The notes under the pieces are model-generated. The model had not been told where the DNA came from. It saw only the letters and a list, made by a program, of their open reading frames with translations, and searched no databases. This document shows, piece by piece, positions 34,824-45,446 of a DNA stretch of 64,000 nt; the first letter of the stretch is position 1, and the number at the start of each line of letters is the position of its first letter. The DNA is from Flammeovirgaceae bacterium SG7u.111. Lineage in GTDB: Bacteria; Bacteroidota; Bacteroidia; Cytophagales; Flammeovirgaceae. A program made the position numbers and the translations under genes. The stretch is taken from the NCBI GenBank assembly GCA_034044135.1, contig CP139021.1, forward strand, positions 1,441,635-1,505,634, given 5' to 3'.

Positions 34824-36860
34824 TTGAAAGTTATGCAAGCAACTTTGCCACGAACAATTAAGATTTTGGGTGATGGACTTACCGCTGGAGCTAACGCTTT
34901 GCAGATGGTCAGTCTATTGGCCAAAAGGTATGGGCTAAGCCCTGAGGTGCGCAATGGGCATGAAGCATGCTTGACCATGGGCGACGGAAACGCTACCTCC
35001 ATTTCCAATTTTTTAATGGCCCTAAAAAGTTACCAGCCCCTTACCGAAGAATTTAAGCTAGAGATTGAAGAAGGTGAAATAAATATCAGCCAACTTGGTC
35101 ATCGGATAAATAGGACGCAGCCAGATTATACACTTCTCCTAAATGACCAACGCATTACCGATCATAAAATAGTAGTTAGCGAAATGGCCAAACTGCTGGA
35201 AAGAGGGAAAATAGTGGCCATGAAAGGGAAAGGTGGTTTCAGCATTATTTGTAATGCAATGGATGAAATTACTATCAATCAGTTGAGGCGACTCAAGCGA
35301 AGAGGAGGAAAGCCTTTCTCGGCTATGTTCAGAGATTTGCCAACACTTAAAGAATATGTGGAGGTTTCAGCCCAAGAAGAGGAACAGGTCACTTCAAAGT
35401 ATAAGCCTACCGTCTTGCTCAAAATCAAGAAGAACTTAGCAGGAGGGGTGGTGAATGGTTTAAAAAGTATTGGTGCTAAATTACCTTTCAAGGAAATTTA
35501 TGAAGAAATATTTGATGAAACATCGTTAGATGCCCTCGTCATTACCAGTGGGAATTTCCCAAATGAGCCTATCATCAGCGACAACGAAGAGGCGGTCAAC
35601 CGTCTTTCTTTGCTGTGTGATGCCATATTGGTTTATGATAGAAAAATAAAAACAAGGCTAGACGAGTCTTGCTTGATGGTTGCCAACAGAAAGAAACGCT
35701 TTATTCGTAGGTCGAGAGGATTTGCTCCTTATCAGATAAAACTTCGGAGCAATGCGGAAGGAATAGTGGCTGTAGGAGGGGAGATGTTCAACACACTTGC
35801 ACTTGGCAAGCGTGATAAAGCGGTGATAAGCCAGCAGATCGGTGATCTTCGCAATAAACCTACGCTAGATTTCTACAAGGAAACCTATCAGAAGATATGC
35901 GGTTCTTATATGGTGCGTCCGCAACTGTTTGTACACGACATGAACCCGGCGTATCTTTCTACACAGTTTGCCAGAAAGATGAGCACCAACTGTTTGCCTG
36001 TACAGCATCATCATGCACACATTGCTTCTTGCATGGTAGAAAATGGGCTCGATGAAAAAGTAATAGGCATTTGCTTCGATGGAGCAGGTTTTGGCGATGA
36101 TGGTAAAATTTGGGGGGGAGAATTTTTTACCTGCGACTTGGCAAACTATGAAAGAGATTTACACCTAGAATATATGCCTATGCCAGGTGGGGTTATAGCT
36201 GTCGAAGAGCCTTGGAGAATGGGCTTATCCTATTTGCTTAACGCATTTGGCTATAAGGTACTTGGGTTTAACATCCCATTTTTAAAAGGGCTTCGGAAGG
36301 AAAAAGTTGATCTTTTATTGATGTCGCTCAAAGATAATATGGATAGCCCTTTTACCTCAAGCATAGGCAGGCTGTTCGATGCTGTTGCCGCAATAGTTAA
36401 TATAAATATCTACAAAACATTCCATAGCGAAGCATCTGTGCGACTCGAATCTATTGCTGACAGTTCTGTAAACGAATGCTACCCTTTTGAAATGGGGAAG
36501 GTTATACGGGTGCAAAATACAATCCGTGCCATAGTGGAAGATGTACAAAAAGGGATTCCGAATGCCATTATTTCGGGTAAATTTCACCGAACTGTTGTAG
36601 AGATGACTCTTCAAGCAGCAAATATGCTGCGGAGTCAATCGCACATCAATAGGGTAGTGCTTTCGGGAGGAGTATTCCAAAATAAACTCTTGCTCGAGTG
36701 GGTGGAAGATGCCCTTTCGGAAAATAATTTTGATGTGTACAGCCATAGCCAAGTTCCCTTCAACGACGGTGGGCTCGCACTTGGGCAATTAGCCATTGCA
36801 TCTAAGCGTTTGGCTGAAATTGAACGCTTGAAAGAGGTAGGAAATATTCAACATGCTTAG
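34824..36860 (+). CDS. HypF-like carbamoyltransferase (YrdC + Kae1 domains) lacking zinc fingers
   Basis: 678 residues. The N-terminus (about 12-72, ILGDGLTAGANALQMVSLLA then YGLSPEVRNGHE) resembles a degenerate acylphosphatase domain without the catalytic Arg loop. The four CxxC zinc-finger pairs of HypF are missing. The YrdC domain (about 100-320) is good: VAMKGKGGFSIICNAMD, RRGGKPFSAMFRDL, TSGNFPNEPIISDNEEAV. The Kae1-like domain (about 330-670) has VQHHHAHIASCM (metal-binding His395-His399), GICFDGAGFGDDGKIWGGEF and LSGGVFQNKLLLEWV. HypF makes the cyano ligand of NiFe hydrogenases from carbamoyl phosphate; no hydrogenase gene is visible here, so another carbamoylation role is possible. 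Confidence 0.8.
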   Translation: MKVMQATLPRTIKILGDGLTAGANALQMVSLLAKRYGLSPEVRNGHEACLTMGDGNATSISNFLMALKSYQPLTEEFKLEIEEGEINISQLGHRINRTQPDYTLLLNDQRITDHKIVVSEMAKLLERGKIVAMKGKGGFSIICNAMDEITINQLRRLKRRGGKPFSAMFRDLPTLKEYVEVSAQEEEQVTSKYKPTVLLKIKKNLAGGVVNGLKSIGAKLPFKEIYEEIFDETSLDALVITSGNFPNEPIISDNEEAVNRLSLLCDAILVYDRKIKTRLDESCLMVANRKKRFIRRSRGFAPYQIKLRSNAEGIVAVGGEMFNTLALGKRDKAVISQQIGDLRNKPTLDFYKETYQKICGSYMVRPQLFVHDMNPAYLSTQFARKMSTNCLPVQHHHAHIASCMVENGLDEKVIGICFDGAGFGDDGKIWGGEFFTCDLANYERDLHLEYMPMPGGVIAVEEPWRMGLSYLLNAFGYKVLGFNIPFLKGLRKEKVDLLLMSLKDNMDSPFTSSIGRLFDAVAAIVNINIYKTFHSEASVRLESIADSSVNECYPFEMGKVIRVQNTIRAIVEDVQKGIPNAIISGKFHRTVVEMTLQAANMLRSQSHINRVVLSGGVFQNKLLLEWVEDALSENNFDVYSHSQVPFNDGGLALGQLAIASKRLAEIERLKEVGNIQHA

Positions 36861-36886
36861 AGGCTTTTGAATGGATAGAGTGATTT

Positions 36887-36927
36887 TACAAGGTCGGAAA
36901 ACTATAGCTTTCCGACCTTGTATTTTT
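36887..36927 (+). terminator. intrinsic terminator of the HypF-like gene
   Basis: Perfect 14-bp stem (tacaaggtcggaaa at 36887-36900, tttccgaccttgta at 36909-36922), then TTTTT. Confidence 0.9.
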
Positions 36928-37141
36928 CAATTAGCACATCGAATAATTGGAATATCTCATTATCACTCTTTCATTACCAAATAGCTTGTTTGGTCCGATA
37001 TATAAAAAATCGCTTGTCAGCTAGCATGACTTAATTGGAAATAGTTAGAACTAGTATCCAGCGACCAGTAACCGTCAGCAATGGTTAAAGGTGGAAGAAT
37101 TGAGTGTCATTAAAACAATTGGTCATTTGTTTATAATGTGT

Positions 37142-37963
37142 TTACTTCATCCTGATGTAAATATCCCCATGCATATTTTTGAACATACACTCAGGACCGC
37201 CGCCGTTCACATCTCCATAAATCCATTTGTCTACTACATATTTTGTGTAGTTTTTACCTGATTTTTTCTCCACCTTGGGTTCCGACTTTTTCACCTCCAT
37301 CTTAAAGTCGCTATACACCTGCCCCCAGTCCGATTTTATTTTGGTAGTAAGTTTTGTGTCTTTGGGTAGCGTCACATCAATTTTTCCATTGAGGCTCACG
37401 AAGGCCATGGGCGTTTCGGCAGTCACACTTTTGAGCGTAGCTATCACAGGTCCGTTCACCGTGTTGGCCACCACCGAGCCCGAAACATCTTGAATATTTA
37501 TACCGCCGTTTACATTTCCCGCTTCTATTTCCCCTTCAATGTTCGTGATTTCGATATCCCCGCCATTTACCGTATTCACATCTAAGTCAAATTTTCTGGG
37601 CACCATTATATCAAAAATCAACTTTTGCTTTCTCGCTTCGCTATTCACTCTCACTTCGTTGTTTTCTTCGTACACCGTCATGGCGAAGGTGTTGTTCTCA
37701 ATTTTGTAAAATCCAGTTGGCGCCTCGTCCTCTTGTTCCTCCTCTTCAGCTTCGTCTACGTTTTTTCGGGTAGAAACTTTGATCAAAACCTCTTGTCCAT
37801 CATAACCTGTCACTTTTATAGAGCCATAGATTAGGTCAACCTTGAGCTTGCCTGCTTCGCCCGGTTTGGAAAGGGGAATGGTCAGTTCCTCTATTTTTTC
37901 ATCTTGGGCAACTGCCATCAATTGCATTGCCACCATAGCTAGTATCAAAAAAAACTTGTTCAT
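37142..37963 (-). CDS. secreted DUF4097-type beta-strand repeat protein
   Basis: 273 residues with a signal peptide (MNKFFLILAMVAMQLMAVAQ). The mature part is a right-handed beta-helix-like series: VDLIYGSIKVTGYDGQEVLI, LDVNTVNGGDIEITNIEGEI, EAGNVNGGINIQDVSG, NTVNGPVIATL, VSLNGKIDVTLP, with 'NTVNGxI' rungs typical of DUF4097. It is the third gene of the sigma/anti-sigma operon (162 bp after the anti-sigma gene), suggesting an envelope output or sensor of that system. Confidence 0.85.
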   Translation of the reverse strand: MNKFFLILAMVAMQLMAVAQDEKIEELTIPLSKPGEAGKLKVDLIYGSIKVTGYDGQEVLIKVSTRKNVDEAEEEEQEDEAPTGFYKIENNTFAMTVYEENNEVRVNSEARKQKLIFDIMVPRKFDLDVNTVNGGDIEITNIEGEIEAGNVNGGINIQDVSGSVVANTVNGPVIATLKSVTAETPMAFVSLNGKIDVTLPKDTKLTTKIKSDWGQVYSDFKMEVKKSEPKVEKKSGKNYTKYVVDKWIYGDVNGGGPECMFKNMHGDIYIRMK

Positions 37964-38124
37964 GTTTATTTGTTTTTAAAAGTTGATTATCAATGTTTTG
38001 TGGTTTTTAATGCTTTGTTTTTAAAAACCATTATGTATTTTTCTATAAAATACGAACTAGGGCTTCGAGCTTGTGAATGGAATCAATATCGAATGAACCA
38101 GTAATCAGAAACAAGAAACCCGCA

Positions 38125-38931
38125 TCACATATATATTTCCATGCTGCTTTTTACCTTGGCTTTTACCGCCTCATTTACCCCTTCCTTCTCCAACAACCTT
38201 TTGAGATATTTGGGCGATTTTTCTGCCTCCATCAGCAAAATGGCATCCACCAGTGCCGACTGCACAAGGGGCGATTCTTGCTGTTCCAGCGCTTTTATCA
38301 GCCCCAGGCGCACTTCGGGAAACTCTGTCATGGTCGTGAGCATTTCCACCGCTGCCAACCGCACATTGGGGTTGGGGTCTTTGTCCAGTGTATGCAGCAT
38401 TGCCTTCACCACTTTCAAGCTCTTGTCATCTATGTCATAAACAATATTGATTGCTTGTAGCCGCTTGCTAGCCGACTGCTGCTCCAGCATGCTCAAAAAC
38501 ACCATTTCCTTCATCGACTTTATCTCTTCCGAAAGTACCACCACCGTTTCCTTATTGCTTTTCATGGTGAGGGAATGTCCCAAGTGCAAGCCCACAAAAA
38601 AGATGGTGATACCTGCCACCAGTTGCAGGGCAAGTTTGTTTTGCCATATGCTCCAAACGCCTTGTAACAGTTTGCTAAAACCATTTTCTTTTTTGGAAGC
38701 AACCCCTTCTTTGTATCCATTGAGCATGGCGTAAAACCCATCGCCCATCGCCTGTGAGGGCTCGGGAGTTTTTAGGTTTTCCATACCTTTCCACGTTGCT
38801 TTTAGGCTGGAAAATTCTTGCTTAAATTCAGGGTGGCTGTTGAGGTATTCATCAAATTCAGCCAATTCTTTCTTATTGAGCTCGCCATTTAGCCAGGCTA
38901 CCGCTTGCTCTTTTGCCTTTTCATAAGTCAT
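38125..38931 (-). CDS. anti-sigma factor with membrane helix and periplasmic HEAT repeats
   Basis: 268 residues. The N-terminus (about 1-50, KEQAVAWLNGELNKKELAEF) is a zinc-less anti-sigma-like helical segment. One membrane helix follows (about 102-122, LALQLVAGITIFFVGLHLG), then HEAT-type helical repeats (about 165-260, NVRLAAVEMLTTMTEFPEVR and LVQSALVDAILLMEAEKSP). The start codon overlaps the sigma gene by 11 bp, so the two are translationally coupled. It probably holds the sigma factor at the membrane until an envelope signal is received. Confidence 0.85.
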   Translation of the reverse strand: MTYEKAKEQAVAWLNGELNKKELAEFDEYLNSHPEFKQEFSSLKATWKGMENLKTPEPSQAMGDGFYAMLNGYKEGVASKKENGFSKLLQGVWSIWQNKLALQLVAGITIFFVGLHLGHSLTMKSNKETVVVLSEEIKSMKEMVFLSMLEQQSASKRLQAINIVYDIDDKSLKVVKAMLHTLDKDPNPNVRLAAVEMLTTMTEFPEVRLGLIKALEQQESPLVQSALVDAILLMEAEKSPKYLKRLLEKEGVNEAVKAKVKSSMEIYM

Positions 38932-39487
38932 AATCCTTATTGATATTTAGTTGGCAATAAATCTTTTTCAATTCTTTGAGGGCTCGGAAAACTTTCACCT
39001 TCACGTTGCCCACCGAGTCGCCTGTTATCTCTCCTATTTCTTTGTATTTGAGCCCTTGGTACTTGCTCAGTACCAATATTTCCCGCTTGTCTTGGGGTAG
39101 CATGCCCAGTGATTTATTGAGTAGGTCAATGTCGTCTTGGTCCGAAATAGTATCCACTACGTTCGACATATCGGGCAATTTATCTTGCCAAAAGTCGATA
39201 TCTTGATGGTGCGAGGCGCCATTTTTCTTCAGGTAGTCGAAGCCGTTGTTTCGGGCTATACTGTACATCCAAGATGAAAAAGCCCCTTTTCCATTGAATT
39301 TCTTCCTGTTTTTCAAGATTTTGTAAAACGTATTTTGTACCAAGTCTTCACTTGCCTGCGCATCGGCGGTGAGGTGATAGAAATAGGCAAAGACCTTGCG
39401 GTTGTACCGCTCAAAAAGCAGCCCTAACTTGTTAAGGTCGCCTTCCTTCACTTTGGTCATCAGGGCTATGTCAGACAATGAATCCAA
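38921..39487 (-). CDS. ECF-type RNA polymerase sigma factor
   Basis: 188 residues. Region 2: YNRKVFAYFYHLTADAQASE then DLVQNTFYKILKNRKKF and SSWMYSIARNNGFDYLKK. Region 4: LPQDKREILVLSKYQGLKYK then EIGEITGDSVGNVKVKVFRA (helix-turn-helix). First gene of the operon sigma - HEAT anti-sigma - DUF4097. By family behaviour it likely autoregulates. Confidence 0.95.
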   Translation of the reverse strand: MDSLSDIALMTKVKEGDLNKLGLLFERYNRKVFAYFYHLTADAQASEDLVQNTFYKILKNRKKFNGKGAFSSWMYSIARNNGFDYLKKNGASHHQDIDFWQDKLPDMSNVVDTISDQDDIDLLNKSLGMLPQDKREILVLSKYQGLKYKEIGEITGDSVGNVKVKVFRALKELKKIYCQLNINKDYDL

Positions 39488-39950
39488 TGAATCGTTTTCT
39501 AGTTTATAGTTAATCGCTTATTTCTAAATTGCTGCTAATCAGGCTTGGCTCTTGCTAAAAGTTAATAGCTGTAACAACATTTATTGAGTGTTGTATATTG
39601 ATGGAAGAACCCCAACTGGCCTATGCGAAACCTCTACAATATTTCAACATCAACAGTAAGACTGGGGGTCGCGCAAAAGGTTACAACTTTACCAAGAAAA
39701 TATTTTTGTAAAGCAATAGAGTAGCGGTTAAAAGGGGGGAAATGCATGCTGGGAGAATCGCCAAGTTTTTGTGGTTATATTTTTTACAGCCGATTTATTT
39801 AGTAAATTTGGTAAGGAAAATCAGTGCTCCTAAATTGATGACCACATCAGAGAGCCTTTTTACAGCTTAGATTCCCTATGTTTCCATTTTTTTATAAGTG
39901 CTGCTGCTCCCATTTAGTTAATCTTTAAATTTTTAAATTCTTTTTTCAAG
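39488..39950. other. 463-bp intergenic region with promoters and cold-shock leader
   Basis: Lies between the divergent sigma-factor and RRM genes. A TAAATTTG box at 39803-39810 predicts a leader of about 135 bases ahead of the RRM gene, in keeping with structured leaders of cold-shock genes. No coding sequence seen. Confidence 0.5.
39803..39810 (+). promoter_or_regulatory. -7 box of the RRM/cold-shock operon
   Basis: TAAATTTG fits TAnnTTTG. A T-rich stretch (39781-39785) sits at about -33, without a perfect TTTG. Confidence 0.4.
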
Positions 39951-40217
39951 ATGGATATTTATGTTGGAAACCTTAGCTTCAAAATGGCTGAGGACGATTT
40001 GGCATCGCTTTTTGGCCAGTATGGTAATGTAATTACCGCAAAAGTAGTTTCTGATAGAGAAACAGGTAGATCTAGAGGTTTTGGTTTTGTAGAAATGGAC
40101 GACGAAGATGGAAGGGCGGCAATAGAAGGCCTACATGAAACTGAAGTAATGGGAAGGCAAATTATTGTAAACCAAGCTAGGGAGAAAAAGCCTACGCAAA
40201 ACAGGGGGAGATATTAA
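39951..40217 (+). CDS. RNA-recognition-motif (RRM) RNA-binding protein
   Basis: 88 residues, essentially one RRM: RNP2 IYVGNL (3-8), RNP1 RGFGFVEM (near 43-50), and a short basic tail ending QNRGRY, typical of cyanobacterial and Bacteroidota Rbp proteins. Its TAA overlaps the next ATG (TAATG), coupling it to the cold-shock gene. It probably acts as an RNA chaperone. Confidence 0.95.
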   Translation: MDIYVGNLSFKMAEDDLASLFGQYGNVITAKVVSDRETGRSRGFGFVEMDDEDGRAAIEGLHETEVMGRQIIVNQAREKKPTQNRGRY

Positions 40218-40426
40218 TGGAGTTGACTACAAAAGGAACAGTAAAGTTTTTTAATGAAAGTAAAGGTTTTGGTTTTATCCGAATAGATAACTCGACCGAC
40301 GAGCTTTTTTTCCACATTTCGGGCATGTCATCAGAATCTTTAGATGCAGATGATAGGGTAAGTTTTGAAACTGTGCAAGGAAAAAGAGGCCCTCAGGCAA
40401 CAAACGTGAAGCTTATACGCAACTAG
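40217..40426 (+). CDS. cold-shock (CspA-type) protein
   Basis: 69 residues: GTVKFFNESKGFGFIRIDN with RNP1 KGFGFI, LFFHISG as RNP2, then VSFETVQGKRGPQATNVKLI, the normal CSD layout. Translation is coupled to the preceding RRM gene through a one-base overlap. Together they form a compact RNA-chaperone operon. Confidence 0.96.
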   Translation: MELTTKGTVKFFNESKGFGFIRIDNSTDELFFHISGMSSESLDADDRVSFETVQGKRGPQATNVKLIRN

Positions 40427-40447
40427 TGGTAAAAATATTTTATGGAG

Positions 40448-40479
40448 AAGCCTTCCCGCCAAAGTGGGAAGGCTTTTTT
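40448..40479 (+). terminator. intrinsic terminator of the RRM/Csp operon
   Basis: aagccttccc (40448-40457) pairs with gggaaggctt (40466-40475), followed by T6. Confidence 0.9.
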
Positions 40480-40488
40480 ATGCAGAAC

Positions 40489-40518
40489 TTGTTTTTTGTC
40501 GATTGATTCCTAACTTTG
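40489..40518 (+). promoter_or_regulatory. promoter of the thiamine operon
   Basis: TTG (40489-40491) and TAACTTTG (40511-40518) are 19 bp apart, a good Bacteroidota -33/-7 pair. Transcription would start just before the TPP riboswitch. Confidence 0.65.
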
Positions 40519-40526
40519 GTGCTGTA

Positions 40527-40608
40527 AACTTTAGGGGTGCTGATATGTTTCGGCTGAGATAACACCCTTCGAACCTGATTTAGGCTAGTACCTGCGCAGG
40601 GAAAAGTT
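40527..40608 (+). ncRNA. TPP riboswitch (THI element)
   Basis: Conserved bases of the thiamine pyrophosphate aptamer are in order: aggggtgc (40533-40540), cggctgagataacaccctt, gaacctgattt, ggctagtacctgcgcaggga. P1 can close with aactt (40527-40531) and aagtt (40604-40608). The thiS start lies 105 bp downstream, so control could be by termination or translation. Confidence 0.96.
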
Positions 40609-40713
40609 CAAGTGTCTATATTGTGCCATTTCCTATGGTTCAATTTTTCGCGGTTCACTTTTCGAATAGGATTCCTCCCCCTTCAGTTTACAGCTATTAA
40701 AGCCCTTAAAAAT

Positions 40714-40917
40714 ATGATAACTGTAGACGTAAACAATCAGAATTATTCCTTTGAAGAACCCGTAAGCCTTGGTAAACTACTTCAAGAGTTGGAAATCAGT
40801 GCCAGCGGAATTGCTGTTGCTGTCAACAACCGCGTGGTTGCTCGTTCCAATTGGCAAGAATTCTTGCTGGAGGAAGGATGCAAGGTGCTGGTGGTTCAGG
40901 CTTCGCAGGGAGGTTGA
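40714..40917 (+). CDS. thiS: sulfur carrier protein ThiS
   Basis: I use the ATG at 40714; an upstream in-frame ATG at 40612 sits only 3 bp past the riboswitch aptamer and would add 34 residues unlike ThiS. The 67-residue product has the ubiquitin-like pattern ITVDVNNQNYSFEEPVSLGK, GIAVAVNNRVVARSNWQEF, and the essential C-terminal Gly-Gly (VVQASQGG). The end Gly is adenylated and loaded with sulfur for thiazole synthesis. No thiF adenylase is in this operon. Confidence 0.94.
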   Translation: MITVDVNNQNYSFEEPVSLGKLLQELEISASGIAVAVNNRVVARSNWQEFLLEEGCKVLVVQASQGG

Positions 40918-40972
40918 GTTACGTTGAGTTTGTTCATGAATAGCAACAAAGAATTACTCGATAAAATAGTGA

Positions 40973-42850
<1,878 letters not shown>

Positions 42851-42862
42851 AAGAGCAAATAC

Positions 42863-43459
42863 ATGTTGGTTTTGTTTACAGCTGAAAAGCTTTTTGAAAA
42901 GGAAGGTGCTCAAATAAAAGAAATACTGGAAATGGGTGCTGCGGTATTGCACGTAAGGAAACCTGGTATTTCTAAGGAGGAAATGTATGCTTGGTTGCAG
43001 CAGTTTCAGCCTGAGCACCTTGCTCAAATGGTTCTTCACCAGCATCAGGAGTTGGCCGATGAGTTTGTTGTGAAAGGAGTGCATTTGCCAGAATATACAA
43101 GGAACTCTCTGGCAGGCTCGCTTGAAGAATATATGGACAAGTACCAAGGAAGAGGGTTTACGGTGAGCACTTCTTTCCATGAAATAGAAACATTGAAGAG
43201 CTTCTCAAACTTCGATTACTGTTTTTTGAGCCCTATTTTTTCTTCTATTTCCAAAAGCAACTACGAAGGTAGACACTTTGAAGTAAAAGGTTTCGCCCAA
43301 AAAATAATTGCACTTGGAGGGATTACGCCAGACAAGTTTTCCCTGATAAAGGAGATGGGATTTGCAGGGGGAGCAGTGCTTGGGGCAGTGTGGGGAAGTG
43401 AAAATCCTGCCTTAAGTTTTGAGGAGATTTGGAAAGGATATAAGCTTGTGTTTGATTGA
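42863..43459 (+). CDS. ThiE/TenI-like protein (possible thiazole tautomerase)
   Basis: 198 residues of the thiamine-phosphate-synthase fold: ILEMGAAVLHVRKPGISKEE, EFVVKGVHLPEY, FTVSTSFHEIETLKSF, DYCFLSPIFSSISKSNY and IALGGITPDKFSLIKEMGF. The pyrophosphate-binding residues of true ThiE (VNDxxxxA and the HLGxxD loop) are weak or missing (HQELADEFV, HLPEY). The sequence thus fits the TenI side of the family, which aromatises the thiazole phosphate. It lies 12 bp after thiC. The call rests on missing motifs, so moderate certainty. Confidence 0.75.
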   Translation: MLVLFTAEKLFEKEGAQIKEILEMGAAVLHVRKPGISKEEMYAWLQQFQPEHLAQMVLHQHQELADEFVVKGVHLPEYTRNSLAGSLEEYMDKYQGRGFTVSTSFHEIETLKSFSNFDYCFLSPIFSSISKSNYEGRHFEVKGFAQKIIALGGITPDKFSLIKEMGFAGGAVLGAVWGSENPALSFEEIWKGYKLVFD

Positions 43460-43472
43460 TATTTTAGAAAGA

Positions 43473-44117
43473 ATGATAGAAAAAGCGATGATTTCAACAG
43501 TACATTATATCTCGCAAGGGGCTGATGGTGAGATGCATTTGGGGAATATAAAGCGAATGCTTGGTGCAGGTGCAAACTGGATACAGCTAAGGCTAAAGGA
43601 CGTGCCCAAAGCGGAAGTATTGGCAACGGCTATTGCAGCGAAAAAACTGTGTAAAAATGCGGGTGCAACACTCATTGTCAATGATTTTCCCGAAGTGGCT
43701 AAAAAAGCGGATGCAGATGGGGTGCATTTGGGAAAGTCCGATATGAGCCCTGCCGAGGCTCGAAAAATACTGGGGAAAAACAAGATTATTGGAGGCACGG
43801 CAAACACCATTGAAGACTGCGAACGGCTCTTGGAACAGCAGGTGGACTACATGGGTGTTGGACCTTTTCGCTTCACTACTACAAAGAAAAACCTGAGCCC
43901 GATTTTAGGAATAGAGGGCTATCAACAGCTGATGGCACAAGTATTGGCAAATCCCAAAGCTGTTCCCGTAATTGCCATTGGAGGGTTGCTTTTGGACGAT
44001 ATGCTTGGCCTAAAAGAGTGTGGGGTTCATGGGGTAGCTATTTCAGGAATGCTGACTAATTCGGAAAAGCCCGAAGAGGAAATAAGTAGGATTATGGAGT
44101 TATTCGGATCATTATAA
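43473..44117 (+). CDS. thiE: thiamine-phosphate synthase
   Basis: I start at the ATG at 43473, 13 bp after the previous stop (an ATG at 43488 is also possible; one at 43419 would overlap the upstream gene by 41 bp). Canonical ThiE motifs: GANWIQLRLKDVPKAEVL, TLIVNDFPEVAKKADADGVH followed by LGKSDM, IGGTANTIEDCERL, DYMGVGPFRFTTTKK and VIAIGGLLLDDM. It joins HMP-PP to thiazole phosphate. Having this gene beside a TenI-like one is common in this phylum. Confidence 0.93.
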   Translation: MIEKAMISTVHYISQGADGEMHLGNIKRMLGAGANWIQLRLKDVPKAEVLATAIAAKKLCKNAGATLIVNDFPEVAKKADADGVHLGKSDMSPAEARKILGKNKIIGGTANTIEDCERLLEQQVDYMGVGPFRFTTTKKNLSPILGIEGYQQLMAQVLANPKAVPVIAIGGLLLDDMLGLKECGVHGVAISGMLTNSEKPEEEISRIMELFGSL

Positions 44118-44286
44118 GTTTACTTGGTAATTCAAGTAATAGGAGGTTTTAAGATTGATAGTTAGGAGGTTAGATGCTAGAAATTAGAGGTTAGAGAACT
44201 GACATGCTAACTTAGGGTCAGTATTAACGTTTTCTCGCCGTGTAGGACAAGCAACTTGAGACGGTCTTTTAAGAGTTTAGGGCAAA

Positions 44287-44476
44287 GAACCCCGTGAGGG
44301 GTTCCATTATTGTAGAAATGTGAATTCAAATAGAAACCAACCCCGTATGGGGTTGCAGAAACCTAAATCATCGCAAAAATCCTGCAACATCCCGCTGAAA
44401 TACGGTACAGGCTCTACGGCGTTGTTTGATGACTTGGTTACCAAAAACATACAATAGTGAAACCCATACTGGGTTT
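44287..44476. repeat. cluster of three REP-like hairpins in the thiE-thiG gap
   Basis: Three short palindromes of one type: gaaccccgtgaggggttc (44287-44304), aaccccgtatggggtt (44339-44354), and aaacccatactgggttt (44460-44476), each 6-7 bp stems with 3-4 base loops. They sit in a 558-bp stretch (44118-44675) that has no gene. The spacers include agaaatg and agaaacc following arms, which suggests repeated units. They resemble dispersed non-coding palindromes found in Bacteroidota and Chlorobi genomes. They may weaken or separate expression of thiG and thiH. Confidence 0.65.
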
Positions 44477-44675
44477 TACCTAAGTTTATTAATAGCTTGA
44501 CCTCAAGTTACATTGTCAGTTCAGAGTTAGAAAAAATTCAAAAAGAGTGTTTTTTCTAACTTATAGCCTCCAGCTTCTAACTTCTTTTAAACTATTAAAA
44601 TCACCAATAAATTTACGTTTTTCAGAGGTTGCAAGTAGAGTCATAAAGAACCACTTATTCAAACCAGAATAATTT

Positions 44676-45446
44676 ATGGAAACATTAAAAATTGCAGATA
44701 AAACTTTTACATCGAGGCTATTTACCGGAACTGGGAAGTTCAGTAGTTCGGAGCTGATGCAGGAAGCCGTGTTGGCTTCGGAAAGTGAGCTGGTTACCGT
44801 AGCGCTAAAAAGGGTAGAGGCTGGCAACCAAAGCGACGATATGCTTTCGGTGCTCAAGCACGAGCGGATCAACTTGTTGCCCAATACTTCTGGGGTGCGA
44901 AATGCCGAGGAAGCAGTTTTTGCTGCCCAAATGGCAAGGGAAGCGTTGGGTACAAACTGGGTAAAAGTGGAGATTCACCCAGACCCGAAGTATTTGCTGC
45001 CAGACCCCATTGAAACGCTCAAAGCCTGTGAAGAATTGGTGAAATTAGGTTTTGTGGTGATGCCCTATATCCATGCCGACCCTGTGCTTTGCAAACGCCT
45101 AGAGGAAGTAGGGGCGCAGTGCGTGATGCCACTTGGAGCACCCATAGGTACGAACAAAGGGCTCAAGACCTTGGATTTTCTGGACATCATTATAGAGCAA
45201 AGCAACGTGCCAGTGATAGTAGACGCAGGCATTGGAACTCCTTCCCATGCTGCGCAGGCAATGGAAATTGGCGCCGATGCCGTGCTGGTGAATACGGCAA
45301 TAGCAGTTTCGCCAACTCCAGTACTGATGGCCAAAGCATTTAAACTAGCCGTGGAGGCAGGGAGAATGGCTTTTGAAGCAAAATTGGCCGTGGTCGGAAA
45401 AGAGGCCGAGGCAAGTAGTCCGCTAACCCAGTTTTTGTATGATTAG
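44676..45446 (+). CDS. thiG: thiazole synthase
   Basis: 256 residues. [67 protein letters not shown] (with the Schiff-base Lys region), [40 protein letters not shown] and [12 protein letters not shown] are family signatures. It builds the thiazole ring from deoxyxylulose phosphate, dehydroglycine and ThiS thiocarboxylate. It overlaps thiH by 8 bp. Confidence 0.97.
   Translation: METLKIADKTFTSRLFTGTGKFSSSELMQEAVLASESELVTVALKRVEAGNQSDDMLSVLKHERINLLPNTSGVRNAEEAVFAAQMAREALGTNWVKVEIHPDPKYLLPDPIETLKACEELVKLGFVVMPYIHADPVLCKRLEEVGAQCVMPLGAPIGTNKGLKTLDFLDIIIEQSNVPVIVDAGIGTPSHAAQAMEIGADAVLVNTAIAVSPTPVLMAKAFKLAVEAGRMAFEAKLAVVGKEAEASSPLTQFLYD

Noticed and set aside
34824-36860. Hydrogenase maturation locus
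   Set aside because: Only the HypF-like gene is present and it lacks the zinc fingers; no other hyp or hydrogenase gene is seen.
40612-40713. N-terminal extension of thiS
   Set aside because: Begins right after the TPP aptamer and is not ThiS-like; the ATG at 40714 gives the normal length.
44287-44476. Possible CRISPR array
   Set aside because: Only three non-identical short palindromes with uneven spacing; no identical 24-37 bp repeats, no cas genes.
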